From Marinobacter sp. LA51 (lineage in GTDB: Bacteria > Pseudomonadota > Gammaproteobacteria > Pseudomonadales > Oleiphilaceae): a stretch of 64,000 bases of DNA. Numbering within the stretch: position 1 is the first letter of the stretch; each line of letters starts with the position of its first letter. The stretch covers positions 3,710,519 through 3,774,518 of the forward strand of contig NZ_AP028070.1 of the NCBI RefSeq assembly GCF_030297175.1, given 5' to 3'. Shown here piece by piece: positions 8,995 to 16,798 of the stretch. The notes beneath the pieces were generated by a model. The model was not told the origin of the DNA. It saw only the letters and a program-made list of their open reading frames with translations, and did no database searches. The position numbers and the translations under genes are program-made.

Positions 8995-10031
8995 GCACAT
9001 CGAACCTTTTGGATTACCTGCATGACCCGTCACCCCGAACACTGGGGCGCTCAGCCCTTGAGTGGCTGGACCGACTGCGCAAGCCCACGGTGGTTCATGT
9101 GGCCGGTCGCGATCGCACGCGGACCCGGGCCATGGCCACGCTACTGCACGGGAACGAACCTTCCGGTCTGTTCGCCCTGCACCGATGGCTGCTGGAGCAG
9201 CACACGCCGGAGGTGAACATGCTGTTTCTGCTCGGCGGCGTCCATCCTGCGAAAATCCCACCCGCACTGTCACACCGCCAGCTACCGCATGGGCTGGACC
9301 TCAACCGGTGCTTCCGGCAACCTTTCAAGGGCGAGGAAGGGGCTATTGCCCAGGCCCTGCTGGCCGAGCTTCAGAAAGTAAAACCAGAATGCCTGCTGGA
9401 CGTGCACAACACCTCGGGCACCGGCCCGGCCTTCGCCGTGACCATCACCAGCGACGCCGCCCACCAGGCGCTGGCGTCCCTGTTCACCAATCGGCTCGTG
9501 ATGACGGACCTTCGCCTGGGTGCGTTGATGGAGTATTCGGAACAGGAGGTACCCACGGTAACCATCGAGTGTGGCGGCTCTCAGGAAGAACAGGCGCATC
9601 AACTGGCCTACGAGGGACTCGTGCGGTACACCGAAAGAGCCGATGTGTTGTCACAGGAAAAAGCGGAGTGGGACGTTAACGTGCTGCGCAACCCGATTCG
9701 GGTGGAACTGGCGCCGGAAGCGACCATCGAATACCGCCTTGCGCCCACCGGCCAGGCCGACCTCACCTTTCCGCCCGACATCGAACGGCGGAATTTCGGG
9801 GTTGTATCCCCGGATGAGCCGCTGGGGTGGGTGGGGGAAAAAGGACTGAGCATACTCACCGCGATCGGCCACAACCGCGCCGAGACCATGGAGCAGATTC
9901 TGCGAGTGAAGGATGGGCAGATCTACCCCGCCCAGGCCCTTAAAGCCTTTATGATCACCACCAACCCGGTGATTGCGAAGAGTGATTGCCTGTTCTATGC
10001 GGTGAAAGCGACCGGCGAGCCGATTTTTTAA
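8976..10031 (+). CDS. Succinylglutamate desuccinylase/aspartoacylase-family protein
   Basis: 351-residue M14-type zinc hydrolase relative (AstE/ASPA family). Zinc-site motifs are visible: H-x2-E in LLHGNEPSG (about residue 53) and a downstream His in CLLDVHNTSGTGP; ECGGSQEE resembles the catalytic Glu region. Such enzymes hydrolyse N-acyl or amide bonds of amino acids. The start is either ATG 8976 (19-nt overlap with the upstream ligase) or GTG 8991, which gives a GTGA 4-nt overlap. Linked synthesis and hydrolysis of an amide or gamma-glutamyl compound is inferred from the gene fusion-like overlap. Confidence 0.75.
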   Translation: MGTVAVSTSNLLDYLHDPSPRTLGRSALEWLDRLRKPTVVHVAGRDRTRTRAMATLLHGNEPSGLFALHRWLLEQHTPEVNMLFLLGGVHPAKIPPALSHRQLPHGLDLNRCFRQPFKGEEGAIAQALLAELQKVKPECLLDVHNTSGTGPAFAVTITSDAAHQALASLFTNRLVMTDLRLGALMEYSEQEVPTVTIECGGSQEEQAHQLAYEGLVRYTERADVLSQEKAEWDVNVLRNPIRVELAPEATIEYRLAPTGQADLTFPPDIERRNFGVVSPDEPLGWVGEKGLSILTAIGHNRAETMEQILRVKDGQIYPAQALKAFMITTNPVIAKSDCLFYAVKATGEPIF

Positions 10032-10076
10032 ACCCCCACCCCGTCCAGATCGCCGCAGTTGGCTTTACCCATTTGA

Positions 10077-10616
10077 TTAGAGGTTCAGCCGCTCGTTCTC
10101 CCGTTGGAAAATGTCACGAATGGTGGCGCCATCAGAGGGTTCTTCTTCGAAGGTTTCCGGGTTCCATTGACTGCGCTGGGTATCAAAAAAGTCGCCGCCA
10201 TAAATATGAATGCCACCGGTAAACCGCTGCAAAGGATTGGTGACGGAATGCACCGCGTCTTCACGCATCATGGCGGTGTCGGATGCGCGCAAGGCATTGG
10301 CGCCACATGCCTTAATGCCAGCTGGCGTCCTCTTCCAGAAAATATTGTCTTCACGGCCGGTATAAATGCCGATGTTGGCCCACATCAGATGGTTATGGGG
10401 CATGAGATTCATACGCGGTGTCCACGTAGCCGCGAAGATGGTCAGCGTCGGTGAACTCAGAAGAACATTCAGCCCGGCTTTGTCAGGCTCACCCAAGGCG
10501 GCCAGCACCGCAGCAGGCTCGGAGACCGCCCGGGCAAGCACCTCATTGACTGCTGCTTGCGCATCGGTCTCCCTGTTAGCAGCGATGCAGTCAGCAACAA
10601 AGCGTTCGATATCCAT
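10077..10616 (-). CDS. Cupin-fold metal-dependent protein (cysteine dioxygenase-like)
   Basis: 179-residue protein of the predicted metal-dependent double-stranded beta-helix group (COG5553-like). The motif TPRMNLMPHNHLMWANIGIYTGREDN carries the cupin His pair (HNH), with a later His (FTGGIHIYGG) as third ligand. The ATG at 10616 has GGAG 8 nt upstream; the Met five codons earlier sits in that site. It stands alone, convergent with the deacylase gene. Substrate unknown; thiol dioxygenase-like chemistry is only a family-level suggestion. Confidence 0.65.
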   Translation of the reverse strand: MDIERFVADCIAANRETDAQAAVNEVLARAVSEPAAVLAALGEPDKAGLNVLLSSPTLTIFAATWTPRMNLMPHNHLMWANIGIYTGREDNIFWKRTPAGIKACGANALRASDTAMMREDAVHSVTNPLQRFTGGIHIYGGDFFDTQRSQWNPETFEEEPSDGATIRDIFQRENERLNL

Positions 10617-10688
10617 GCTTTTTACTCCCATGAGAGAGCCGGTCTGATCTCACCGTGTAACCGGGGGTGTGTTCTTAACCAGTCTAGT

Positions 10689-10892
10689 TCACTGGGAGGG
10701 TGGCGCGCCTTCGTCGCACTTCTTACAGTTAAGAAGATGTCCGAGCATGTCATTCCGTGTTTCTAACTTCTCCACCCAAGGTCGATTCTGCCAGGGCGGA
10801 TTGTGCCTGACATGCTGAAAATGCCCACATGACAGTTCCGCGACCCAGTCATCGAACTCATCTTTGTGGAATCCCGTGATTGGTTGGTTCAT
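10689..10892 (-). CDS. DUF3565 family protein
   Basis: 67-residue protein with the DUF3565 pattern: ELSCGHFQHVRHNPPWQNRPWV, then LLNCKKCDEG. The Cys-Gly-His and C-x2-C suggest a small metal-binding fold. The ATG at 10892 is preceded by AGGTGA; a GTG two codons earlier is the alternative. Function unknown. Confidence 0.75.
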   Translation of the reverse strand: MNQPITGFHKDEFDDWVAELSCGHFQHVRHNPPWQNRPWVEKLETRNDMLGHLLNCKKCDEGAPPSQ

Positions 10893-10971
10893 GGTCACCT
10901 AAGGCTTTTTTTGTTACATGAGAAGGCCGTCCGGGGAAGCCCCTCGGGCTGGAACGTATTTAGTGCACTGA

Positions 10972-11304
10972 TTATGTAGTGCGCGGCGCAAACATGATGA
11001 TTGCCATACCCACTAAAGCGACGGCTGAGCCAACCAGGTCCCAGGCCGTCGGACGAATGCCGTCCACTGCCCACAGCCAGAGTATTGCCATGAAAATATA
11101 AACGCCACCATACGCAGCATAGACCCTACCCGCAGCGGTCGGGTGCAATGACAGAAGCCAAGCAAATGCCACAAGGCTCAGCGCACCTGGCACCAGAAGC
11201 CAGATAGTTTTACCTTCGCGAAGCCAGAGATAGGGCAAGTAACAGCCGACGATCTCCGCTAAAGCGGTAACGAGAAATAAGCCAACGGTTTTCAACTCAG
11301 GCAA
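10972..11304 (-). CDS. ynfA: YnfA (UPF0060) family membrane protein
   Basis: 110-residue inner-membrane protein with four predicted helices (about 5-24, 30-49, 60-78, 86-104) and the family motifs [19 protein letters not shown] and [12 protein letters not shown]. The family is SMR-like and some members are reported to export small cations; activity here is untested. An integron-type attC site ends directly upstream of its ribosome site (AAGGAG), so this gene looks like the content of a mobile cassette. No attC is visible on its other side. Confidence 0.85.
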   Translation of the reverse strand: MPELKTVGLFLVTALAEIVGCYLPYLWLREGKTIWLLVPGALSLVAFAWLLSLHPTAAGRVYAAYGGVYIFMAILWLWAVDGIRPTAWDLVGSAVALVGMAIIMFAPRTT

Positions 11305-11327
11305 AAGAACCTACTCCTTGGTAGCAC

Positions 11328-11405
11328 ACGTAACGCTGAGCACAGCGGCGCCACGACCGGGGCGTCCGGCGGTCAACGGCCGCGTACTGATGCGCCTTGT
11401 TAATG
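11328..11405 (-). repeat. Integron attC-like site upstream of ynfA
   Basis: On the minus strand the segment opens with CATTAACAAGGCGCATCAG and ends CTCAGCGTTACGT: outer core sites of the (R)YYYAAC and GTTRRRY kinds and a GC-rich imperfect palindrome between, 78 bp long. Layout and orientation match the four sites at 14.2-16.2 kb. The core sites are slightly off consensus. Confidence 0.6.
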
Positions 11406-11643
11406 GCCGGTTACCCGGCGGTTAATCCCTGGCACCCAAACACGAATGCCCTCTGCAATGCAGCTTGCACTTACCCCAGCCCATGGCGAAAGGAACAGTC
11501 ATGTGCCCAAAAGGTGCGGGTCTGGAATACGCTTTCCACCTTGAAAACACTGGCCCTATCCCCAACTAAAAGGTAGTTCGATGCCTCGGCATGATCGCAC
11601 GGCATCTTCCCTTTTTCATGCATTTACCACCGGGAAAAGCACT
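11406..11643. other. Intergenic region ahead of lemA
   Basis: Together with the adjacent attC site this makes a gene-free stretch of about 340 bp. It is expected to carry the lemA promoter; TTGAAA near 11541 is a possible -35 but no good -10 follows. An ATG at 11581 in frame with lemA would add 21 non-signal-like residues. Confidence 0.4.
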
Positions 11644-12261
11644 ATGGGAATCCTTCATAAACCGTTTCAACAGCGGACTGTCTGGCAGTTGGCACCGCTG
11701 ATGGCACTGGTTCTGTTACTCAGTGGCTGTGGAATCAACAACATTCCCACTTACGATGAGAAAGTCACCTCTGCCTGGTCCCAGGTAGAAAACCAGTACC
11801 AGCGCCGGGCTGATCTGATTCCCAACCTGGTGGAAACCGTCAAGGGCTTCGCGGCTCAGGAGCAAGACACCCTGACAGCAGTCATTGAGGCGCGCTCCAA
11901 GGCCACTTCCATTCAGGTAGACGAGAGCATTCTCAACAATCCCCAGAAGCTGCAGCAGTTCCAGCAGGCCCAGGGTGAGCTGAGCAGCGCACTGAGCAGG
12001 CTAATGGCGGTGTCTGAGCGTTATCCGGACCTGAAGTCGAATCAGAACTTCCTTGCCTTACAGTCACAGCTTGAAGGTACGGAAAACCGTATTGCTGTCG
12101 CGCGGCGTGATTTCATTCAGGCGGTGGAGCGCTACAATACCGAACTGCGCACCTTCCCGGGTAAGATCTGGCACAGCATCCTGTACAGCGATCTGGAGCC
12201 CCGCGCCAACTTTGAAGCCACTACAGAAAATGCGGATGAAGCGCCCGCGGTGGAATTCTGA
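11644..12261 (+). CDS. lemA: LemA family lipoprotein
   Basis: 205-residue LemA protein. The N-terminus MGILHKPFQQRTVWQLAPLM leads to lipobox LLLSGC, so it is predicted to be lipid-anchored. The LemA core follows: AWSQVENQYQRRADLIPNLV, TVKGFAAQEQDTL, EARSKA, then the coiled helical domain to about residue 180. Start 11644 is chosen because it gives a normal signal peptide. Its stop overlaps the ATG of the TPM-domain gene by one base, and a second TPM gene follows: the widespread lemA-TPM-TPM module, whose exact role is unknown. Confidence 0.85.
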   Translation: MGILHKPFQQRTVWQLAPLMALVLLLSGCGINNIPTYDEKVTSAWSQVENQYQRRADLIPNLVETVKGFAAQEQDTLTAVIEARSKATSIQVDESILNNPQKLQQFQQAQGELSSALSRLMAVSERYPDLKSNQNFLALQSQLEGTENRIAVARRDFIQAVERYNTELRTFPGKIWHSILYSDLEPRANFEATTENADEAPAVEF

Positions 12262-13019
12262 TGATTGCACAGTTCCACAAAAGCACGCTGTTAGCGTTAC
12301 TGGTATTGCTGCCAGCTGCTGTATGGGCACAGTCAACGCCCGAGTTTCCCGAACTGACCGGCCGGGTGGTCGACCAGGCGGAGATACTTTCTCCTGAGGT
12401 CGAAGAGCGCCTTGGCAAGATGCTTCAGACCCACGAGCAAGCCAGTACTGAACAGGTTGTGGTGGTTACGCTGCCGAACCTTCAGGGCTTTCCCATTGAG
12501 GATTTTGGTTACCAGTTGGGCAGGCACTGGGGTATCGGTCAGGAGGGCGAGGATAACGGCGCCCTCCTGATTGTGGCCAAGGAAGAACGCAAAATCCGCA
12601 TTGAAGTGGGCTATGGCCTTGAAGGCCGGCTCACTGATGCCGACTCTTCGGTGATCATCAATCGCATTATTACCCCGGCGTTCCGTCAGGGGGATTTCCA
12701 GGCCGGTATCTTCAACGGCGCCGCCGCGATGATCCAGGTTCTCGGTGGTGAACCGATGGCAGTTCCCCAGGGTCAGAAAACAGGTGTCGCCCAGGAAAAG
12801 CCCAACGCCGGCATGGTCGCGCTGTTGTTCTTCATCATGATGGCCGTGGTGTTCTTTATCGGCAGTCGCGGTGGCCGTGGTGGGCGCGGTGGCGCAGCCC
12901 TGTTAGGAGCAGCTCTGCTGGGTGGTGCCATGGGCGGCCGTGGCGGCGGCTTCGGTGGTGGTGGCTTTGGCGGCGGTGGAGGCGGCTTCGGCGGCGGCGG
13001 TGCCTCTGGTGGCTGGTAG
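12261..13019 (+). CDS. TPM-domain protein with Gly-rich tail (YgcG family)
   Basis: 252 residues: signal peptide (to about AWAQ, 24), TPM domain (about 33-155; VVDQAEILSPEVEERL, VVVVTLPNLQG, KIRIEVGYGLEGRLTD), a membrane helix (about 183-200) and a low-complexity C-terminal tail of Gly/Arg then almost pure Gly with Phe. The TPM domain is found in photosystem II repair protein TLP18.3 and in bacterial LemA partners. Translationally coupled to lemA. Tail of this kind is normal for the family. Confidence 0.85.
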   Translation: MIAQFHKSTLLALLVLLPAAVWAQSTPEFPELTGRVVDQAEILSPEVEERLGKMLQTHEQASTEQVVVVTLPNLQGFPIEDFGYQLGRHWGIGQEGEDNGALLIVAKEERKIRIEVGYGLEGRLTDADSSVIINRIITPAFRQGDFQAGIFNGAAAMIQVLGGEPMAVPQGQKTGVAQEKPNAGMVALLFFIMMAVVFFIGSRGGRGGRGGAALLGAALLGGAMGGRGGGFGGGGFGGGGGGFGGGGASGGW

Positions 13020-13079
13020 CTCCGCATTGATAGCCAAGCGCGCTGAACCCCCTCACTTGACGATGAGACTGAAAGAATC

Positions 13080-13697
13080 ATGACATTATTGAGCAAGAGC
13101 GATCAGGAAGCCGTTACTGCAGCCATTAACGAGGTGGAACGGGAAACCGACGCCGAACTGGTCACAGTACTGACGGCCCAGTCAGATAACTACAGCTATA
13201 TTCCCCTGCTCTGGGCCGGCATCCTGGCGTTGCTGGTACCCGGCATTGCCAATTACTTCGGCAGCTGGCTCGGTGCCGACATGCTGTTGCTGGTGCAGTG
13301 GGGTACGTTCATCCTGCTCAGCCTGCTGTTTCGGGTGCCCGGCATTAACACTCGCCTGATTCCCCGGCAGGTGCGTTACTGGAGGGCCTCCAACCTGGCG
13401 CGCCGGCAGTTTCTGGAGCAAAACCTGCATCATACCGAAGGCGACACTGGCATGCTGATCTTCGTCTCGGAGGCGGAGCGCTATGTGGAGATTCTGGTGG
13501 ATCAGGGCATTGCCGACATTCTGGACAACACGGTGTGGGAAGACATCGTGGCGGACTTCACCGCCAAGGTGCACCAGGGCCAGACGCGGCAGGGTTTTCT
13601 TGACTGCATTGCCAGATGCGGGAAGCTCCTGAAAGAGCACATACCCGCTACCCACGAACGCAACGAGCTACCCAATCATCTGGTAATTCTGCCCTAA
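13080..13697 (+). CDS. TPM-domain membrane protein
   Basis: 205 residues. A split TPM domain (TDAELVTVLTAQ at about 22-33; later GMLIFVSEAERYVEILVDQGIADIL at about 123-147) surrounds two membrane helices (about 40-60 and 67-84). It is the third member of the lemA module, 60 bp after the Gly-rich TPM gene. Membrane-anchored, TPM domain placement relative to the membrane not determinable here. Confidence 0.8.
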   Translation: MTLLSKSDQEAVTAAINEVERETDAELVTVLTAQSDNYSYIPLLWAGILALLVPGIANYFGSWLGADMLLLVQWGTFILLSLLFRVPGINTRLIPRQVRYWRASNLARRQFLEQNLHHTEGDTGMLIFVSEAERYVEILVDQGIADILDNTVWEDIVADFTAKVHQGQTRQGFLDCIARCGKLLKEHIPATHERNELPNHLVILP

Positions 13698-13885
13698 CGA
13701 CGATGGGAGCCAACGCTATGGAGTGCCGCGACACCGCTGCGGGATCGGTGTCGAGGGTGCTCATGACAGTTCCTCCTATGCTCTAATCATAGGCTAGGAG
13801 TGTCTAGTGGACCGGGGTAAGTCCACGGAGTTATCGATGCGTGTCTACTGAAGTGGGGGAAGTGCAGAACGTACTGGAATGACTG

Positions 13886-13895
13886 GTTAAATGCC
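13886..13895 (-). repeat. Half attC core site at the end of the cassette array
   Basis: On the minus strand GGCATTTAAC spans the stop codon of the monooxygenase-like gene and fits RYYYAAC exactly, as the first core site of an attC would. It is also the exact inverse of the start of the same cassette (14216-14225). No second core site or palindrome follows within 100 bp, so the site looks broken. Confidence 0.45.
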
Positions 13896-14204
13896 GTACT
13901 CACGCTCCACCCTCGCAACACGAACCCGAAAGCTGGAGTACCATTTTTGATGGCCAAGTCGCTGAGCCTCTCGGTGCTCTGCGTTCTTTTTCCAATTGGT
14001 GATGGATTCCAAGCTTTCCCAGTAGGATACCGTGATACCCAAGTCCTCCCGCACAGACTCTATACCCAAGAAGCCCGGTTGGGTTGCAGCCAACTCAACC
14101 ATGCGGTCTGCCATCGCCCCGTAACCATTGTCACCCTCGGTGCGATGGTTGCTGAAAATAACCGCGTAATATGGCGGCTCAGGGGTTTTGGCTATCTGTG
14201 ACAT
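13887..14204 (-). CDS. Antibiotic biosynthesis monooxygenase (ABM) fold protein, cassette gene
   Basis: 105-residue single ABM/ferredoxin-like domain: YYAVIFSNHRT strand, GYGAMADRMVELAATQPGFLGIESVRE, ITVSYWESLESITNWKKNAEH. Family members are small cofactor-free oxygenases or heme-binding proteins; role unknown here. AGAGGGAT lies just before the ATG, immediately after an attC core site, so the gene fills a cassette. Last gene of the minus-strand array before the lemA module. Confidence 0.75.
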   Translation of the reverse strand: MSQIAKTPEPPYYAVIFSNHRTEGDNGYGAMADRMVELAATQPGFLGIESVREDLGITVSYWESLESITNWKKNAEHREAQRLGHQKWYSSFRVRVARVEREYGI

Positions 14205-14218
14205 AGATCCCTCTAGGC

Positions 14219-14296
14219 ATTTAACGCGAAGCTTTGCGGCAATTTTGGAGCCGCGAAGCGGTGGAAAAATTGTCCGGCAACAGCGTCTTGTTATGC
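14219..14296 (-). repeat. Integron attC-like site
   Basis: 78 bp, minus strand: GCATAACAAGACGCTG at one end and TCGCGTTAAAT at the other (GTTAAAT fits GTTRRRY exactly), with a GC-rich arm (CCGCTTCGCGG) between. The stop codon of the upstream gene lies within it, as is usual for cassettes. Confidence 0.65.
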
Positions 14297-14854
14297 ATGG
14301 CTCTGAAGTCTTTTTAAGAACTCATCAGTCCCGCGTGGCGCCGGAATTTTAGAGTAAAAAGCTAGAGACTCTCCTTGAGGCAGTATTGATGCATCAGTGA
14401 TTAGATGGTTGATGAGTAGATCAGCTCTTTTCAACAAAGATCGCACACTTTGAACGGTGATATTGCGATCAACTTGTTTGAACCCAAGACACTCCTCCAG
14501 CCCGAAGTGCCCAACGTGTTTGTTGCGGAATTTTTTAAGATTCATCTTCTCAACTGACTCCCAAATTTCGCCCAACAATTGTTGGGAGTCTTCACCTAGA
14601 CTGCTCTCATGCTTAGAAACAAGGTTTTTGAGAGACATGTTCTCGTTCCCGCATGACTTTTCTGGGTCAGAGAATATTGCAGCACAACCAATGATCAGGT
14701 GAGTTGATAGCGCTGATTTGAGAGAGTCTCCAATCTCGTTGAAACTCTGGAAAATTACTGCCGCCTCTTCCTTGCTCGCAAACAAACCCTCATATACATC
14801 GAGAGTGCGCTGAAGTTTCGCCAAAACATGTGCCATTTTGAGAACTTGCGACAT
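14291..14854 (-). CDS. HEPN/AbiU2-like protein, cassette gene
   Basis: 187-residue, mostly helical protein. Resembles AbiU2-type HEPN proteins: long N-terminal helices (VLAKLQRTLDVYEGLFASKE), then KKFRNKHVGHFG, in which R and the later H have the spacing of the HEPN R-x(4-6)-H ribonuclease motif. GAGGAG lies just upstream of the ATG. Flanked on both sides by attC sites. A toxin or RNA-cleaving role is inference; no antitoxin-like partner shares the cassette. Confidence 0.6.
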   Translation of the reverse strand: MSQVLKMAHVLAKLQRTLDVYEGLFASKEEAAVIFQSFNEIGDSLKSALSTHLIIGCAAIFSDPEKSCGNENMSLKNLVSKHESSLGEDSQQLLGEIWESVEKMNLKKFRNKHVGHFGLEECLGFKQVDRNITVQSVRSLLKRADLLINHLITDASILPQGESLAFYSKIPAPRGTDEFLKRLQSHA

Positions 14855-14866
14855 GATTCTCCTCGT

Positions 14867-14960
14867 GCATAACGCTGCGCTTAGCGGCGACCTTGTAATG
14901 GAGGCGAAGCCGCAATGAAAAGGGCGGCCATCGGCCGCGTACTACAGCGATTTGTTAGCG
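14867..14960 (-). repeat. Integron attC-like site
   Basis: 94 bp, minus strand: CGCTAACAAATCGCTG at the start and GCGCAGCGTTATGC at the end, with complementary inner arms (CGCTG / CAGCG) and a GC-rich palindromic middle (GCGGCCGATGGCCGC). Lies between two cassette genes. Confidence 0.7.
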
Positions 14961-15260
14961 CAGTAAAACACCAATGACCGCGACCACAGAACCGAACATG
15001 CAGACGACAAACGAAAAAATGAATCTTTTTCTGACCCTAGCAAGCACCTCGGAATCATCAAGAATTTCATCGGCCCCGTGAAATATTAGAGTGTACATCC
15101 GTATCGGGTTACTAATCAGAGAGATCTCTTCTACTGCAAAGAACCGACGAGCACCGCGCTCAGGCTGCTCTGCATCCAGCGACCCGCGGAGATGAGCTAT
15201 CGCTCGGTAGTACATGAGAGTGCCGGTGAGGAGCAACACCACGGCGATCAGAAAAAGCAT
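14955..15260 (-). CDS. Small membrane protein, cassette gene
   Basis: 101 residues: N-terminal helix (2-18), a cytoplasmic-looking middle (RGSLDAEQPERGARR..., ISNPIRMY) and a C-terminal helix (about 80-100, FSFVVCMFGSVVAVIGVLL). No family recognised. The ORF begins right after one attC and its stop lies at the edge of the next, typical for a one-gene cassette. Confidence 0.65.
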   Translation of the reverse strand: MLFLIAVVLLLTGTLMYYRAIAHLRGSLDAEQPERGARRFFAVEEISLISNPIRMYTLIFHGADEILDDSEVLARVRKRFIFSFVVCMFGSVVAVIGVLLR

Positions 15261-15270
15261 CTTTATATCT

Positions 15271-15342
15271 CGCTAACGCCAGTGGTAATGGGCGCCAATG
15301 GAGCGCAGCGTAGTTGGCGTCCCGTTGACCACTTTGTTACTG
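15271..15342 (-). repeat. Integron attC-like site
   Basis: 72 bp, minus strand: CAGTAACAAAGTGGTCAAC at the start, TTACCACTGGCGTTAGCG at the end; inner arms AGTGGT and ACCACT are complementary. This is the clearest attC in the window. The upstream DUF5677 gene stops within it. Confidence 0.78.
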
Positions 15343-16122
15343 AGAGCCTTCGGGCTCTGTTTTAATTGTTGCCTCAAAGGCCCGGAATGCTTGCCGAATG
15401 GAAGAAGCATCAGGGATCACGCCAAGTTGATGAAGCAGTTCCACATTGCGAACCATTACTTTGACAGCGAGGATAGCAATTAAAGATGCTGAATTGTTTT
15501 CAAGTCGTTCCGGATTTGGGTAACTCGCTTGAAACATCGCATGCAAAACAGCTCCTGGCGCTCCATGAGCATGCATAGACGTCAGATGGTAGACCAATGT
15601 GTATTCAGACTCCCAAGGCTCACCAAGCTCAGTCGCCCTATCGTGAATGCTGGCCATTGCGAAATTGCCATGCGACCGATTACGTCCCCTCTTATCTTGA
15701 TATCTGAAGCGTTCTTGAAAACGCTTGGTAGCCTTATCGAAGTCGTCAATCTGATGGCTGGCATCTGCTTTACTGAGTAACTTCCGGTATTCCATGACCG
15801 TATAGTTGCTGAAATCCCTTGACCGTTTTTCAGTGTCTATTCCGACCCAATGAAGATTGAGTGACACCTCCCAGAGTTGGCGCACGACTGCGGCTGCCGA
15901 CTCATGATAAAGCTGAGGGAGAAGAAGGCTGATTGCTTTGTAAGAATTAAAGGCATAGACAAAAGATTGATTGACCACAAAACCAGGCAAATCTTCGGGC
16001 ACAATATGCTCTGTGGTAGCGATTGCATCTCGAATAATCGCATAGTGCTCCAAGATCCGGTCCAAAGGCAGCGCCGCAGAAATTGTTGGATTCCCTATAA
16101 ACAGCGTTTCGTCCAAAGACAT
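15337..16122 (-). CDS. DUF5677 family protein, cassette gene
   Basis: 261-residue helical protein resembling DUF5677: ESAAAVVRQLWEVSLNLHWVG (about 75-95), a charged middle, and YHLTSMHAHGAPGAVL with conserved His near residue 180. Function unknown; relatives are frequent in mobile and defence-rich regions. The ATG at 16122 follows AAGGTAGG; an upstream in-frame ATG at 16155 lies inside the attC and is rejected. Flanked by attC sites on both sides. Confidence 0.65.
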   Translation of the reverse strand: MSLDETLFIGNPTISAALPLDRILEHYAIIRDAIATTEHIVPEDLPGFVVNQSFVYAFNSYKAISLLLPQLYHESAAAVVRQLWEVSLNLHWVGIDTEKRSRDFSNYTVMEYRKLLSKADASHQIDDFDKATKRFQERFRYQDKRGRNRSHGNFAMASIHDRATELGEPWESEYTLVYHLTSMHAHGAPGAVLHAMFQASYPNPERLENNSASLIAILAVKVMVRNVELLHQLGVIPDASSIRQAFRAFEATIKTEPEGSQ

Positions 16123-16139
16123 TGCCCGACCTACCTTCT

Positions 16140-16212
16140 CAGTAACGCCAGCCATAAGCGGCGCCCGGTGGAGGGCCGACGGCCCGGAACAACCTTGATG
16201 GCCTTGTTAGGT
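16140..16212 (-). repeat. Integron attC-like site
   Basis: 73 bp, minus strand: ACCTAACAAGGCCATCAAGG at the start (ACCTAAC fits RYYYAAC exactly) and ATGGCTGGCGTTACTG at the end; inner arms GGCCAT / ATGGC pair. The middle is a strong GC palindrome (GGGCCGTCGGCCC). Confidence 0.75.
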
Positions 16213-16225
16213 ACAGGCCACCCCA

Positions 16226-16798
16226 CTAGCTATGCTTACTTTTTCTAGAGAGCCTCCGAAGCTCTGCTTCATTTATGTAGAGCCCGTTCGAGGCCTGTTC
16301 TTCAAAAGCCTCCTGGAGCCCACCGGGATAACGAATAAGAAGGTTTATTTGAGCCAGCTCAGTATAAAAATGGTAAAGGTCACCCTCATTGAATGAGGTA
16401 GTGATTATCTGCTTTTTCTTTACTCGCGTTGTCGTCACCACATCAGGTTGGTCGCGCTTCCAATCCCACATCCCATGTACAAGAGCATTTCTGGAATCTT
16501 GGTAGGACTCAATTTTTCTTTTCTGCTCTTCCAAAACGGCGCGCCTAGATCCTTCTGCTTTTTTTACAACTCGTTCTTCCCATAGCTTGAGAACAGCGCT
16601 AAAACGCAAATTATTCATCGCTTTCGGCAACTCTGCATCTGCGCCGCTTTTACCAACATACGTGCTCAAGGTCTGGTAAAAAATTTCATGCTCTATAGCT
16701 CCCCAATGAGCGACGATCTTTCCTATGCAAAATATCTCATCATCAGCTAGACCGTCGTCCCATAGTTCCTTTATTTGCTTATCTGGATCGTCAGTCAT
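16226..16798 (-). CDS. HEPN-like helical protein, first gene of the array
   Basis: 190 residues, start at 16798 preceded by GTTAGGTGC, which provides both a ribosome site (AGGTG) and an exact GTTRRRY-type core. An extension to 16921 would be basic and unlike the rest. Contains AHWGAIEHEIFYQTL and ESYQDSRNALVHGMWDW; RNALVH fits the HEPN R-x4-H motif. Resembles no named family I can identify. Role as an RNase or defence factor is inference from motif and location. Confidence 0.6.
   Translation of the reverse strand: MTDDPDKQIKELWDDGLADDEIFCIGKIVAHWGAIEHEIFYQTLSTYVGKSGADAELPKAMNNLRFSAVLKLWEERVVKKAEGSRRAVLEEQKRKIESYQDSRNALVHGMWDWKRDQPDVVTTTRVKKKQIITTSFNEGDLYHFYTELAQINLLIRYPGGLQEAFEEQASNGLYINEAELRRLSRKSKHS

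Noticed and set aside
12880..13017. Gly-codon repeat at the end of the TPM gene as a DNA repeat or CRISPR-like array
   Set aside because: It encodes the normal Gly-rich tail of this protein family and has no spacer structure.
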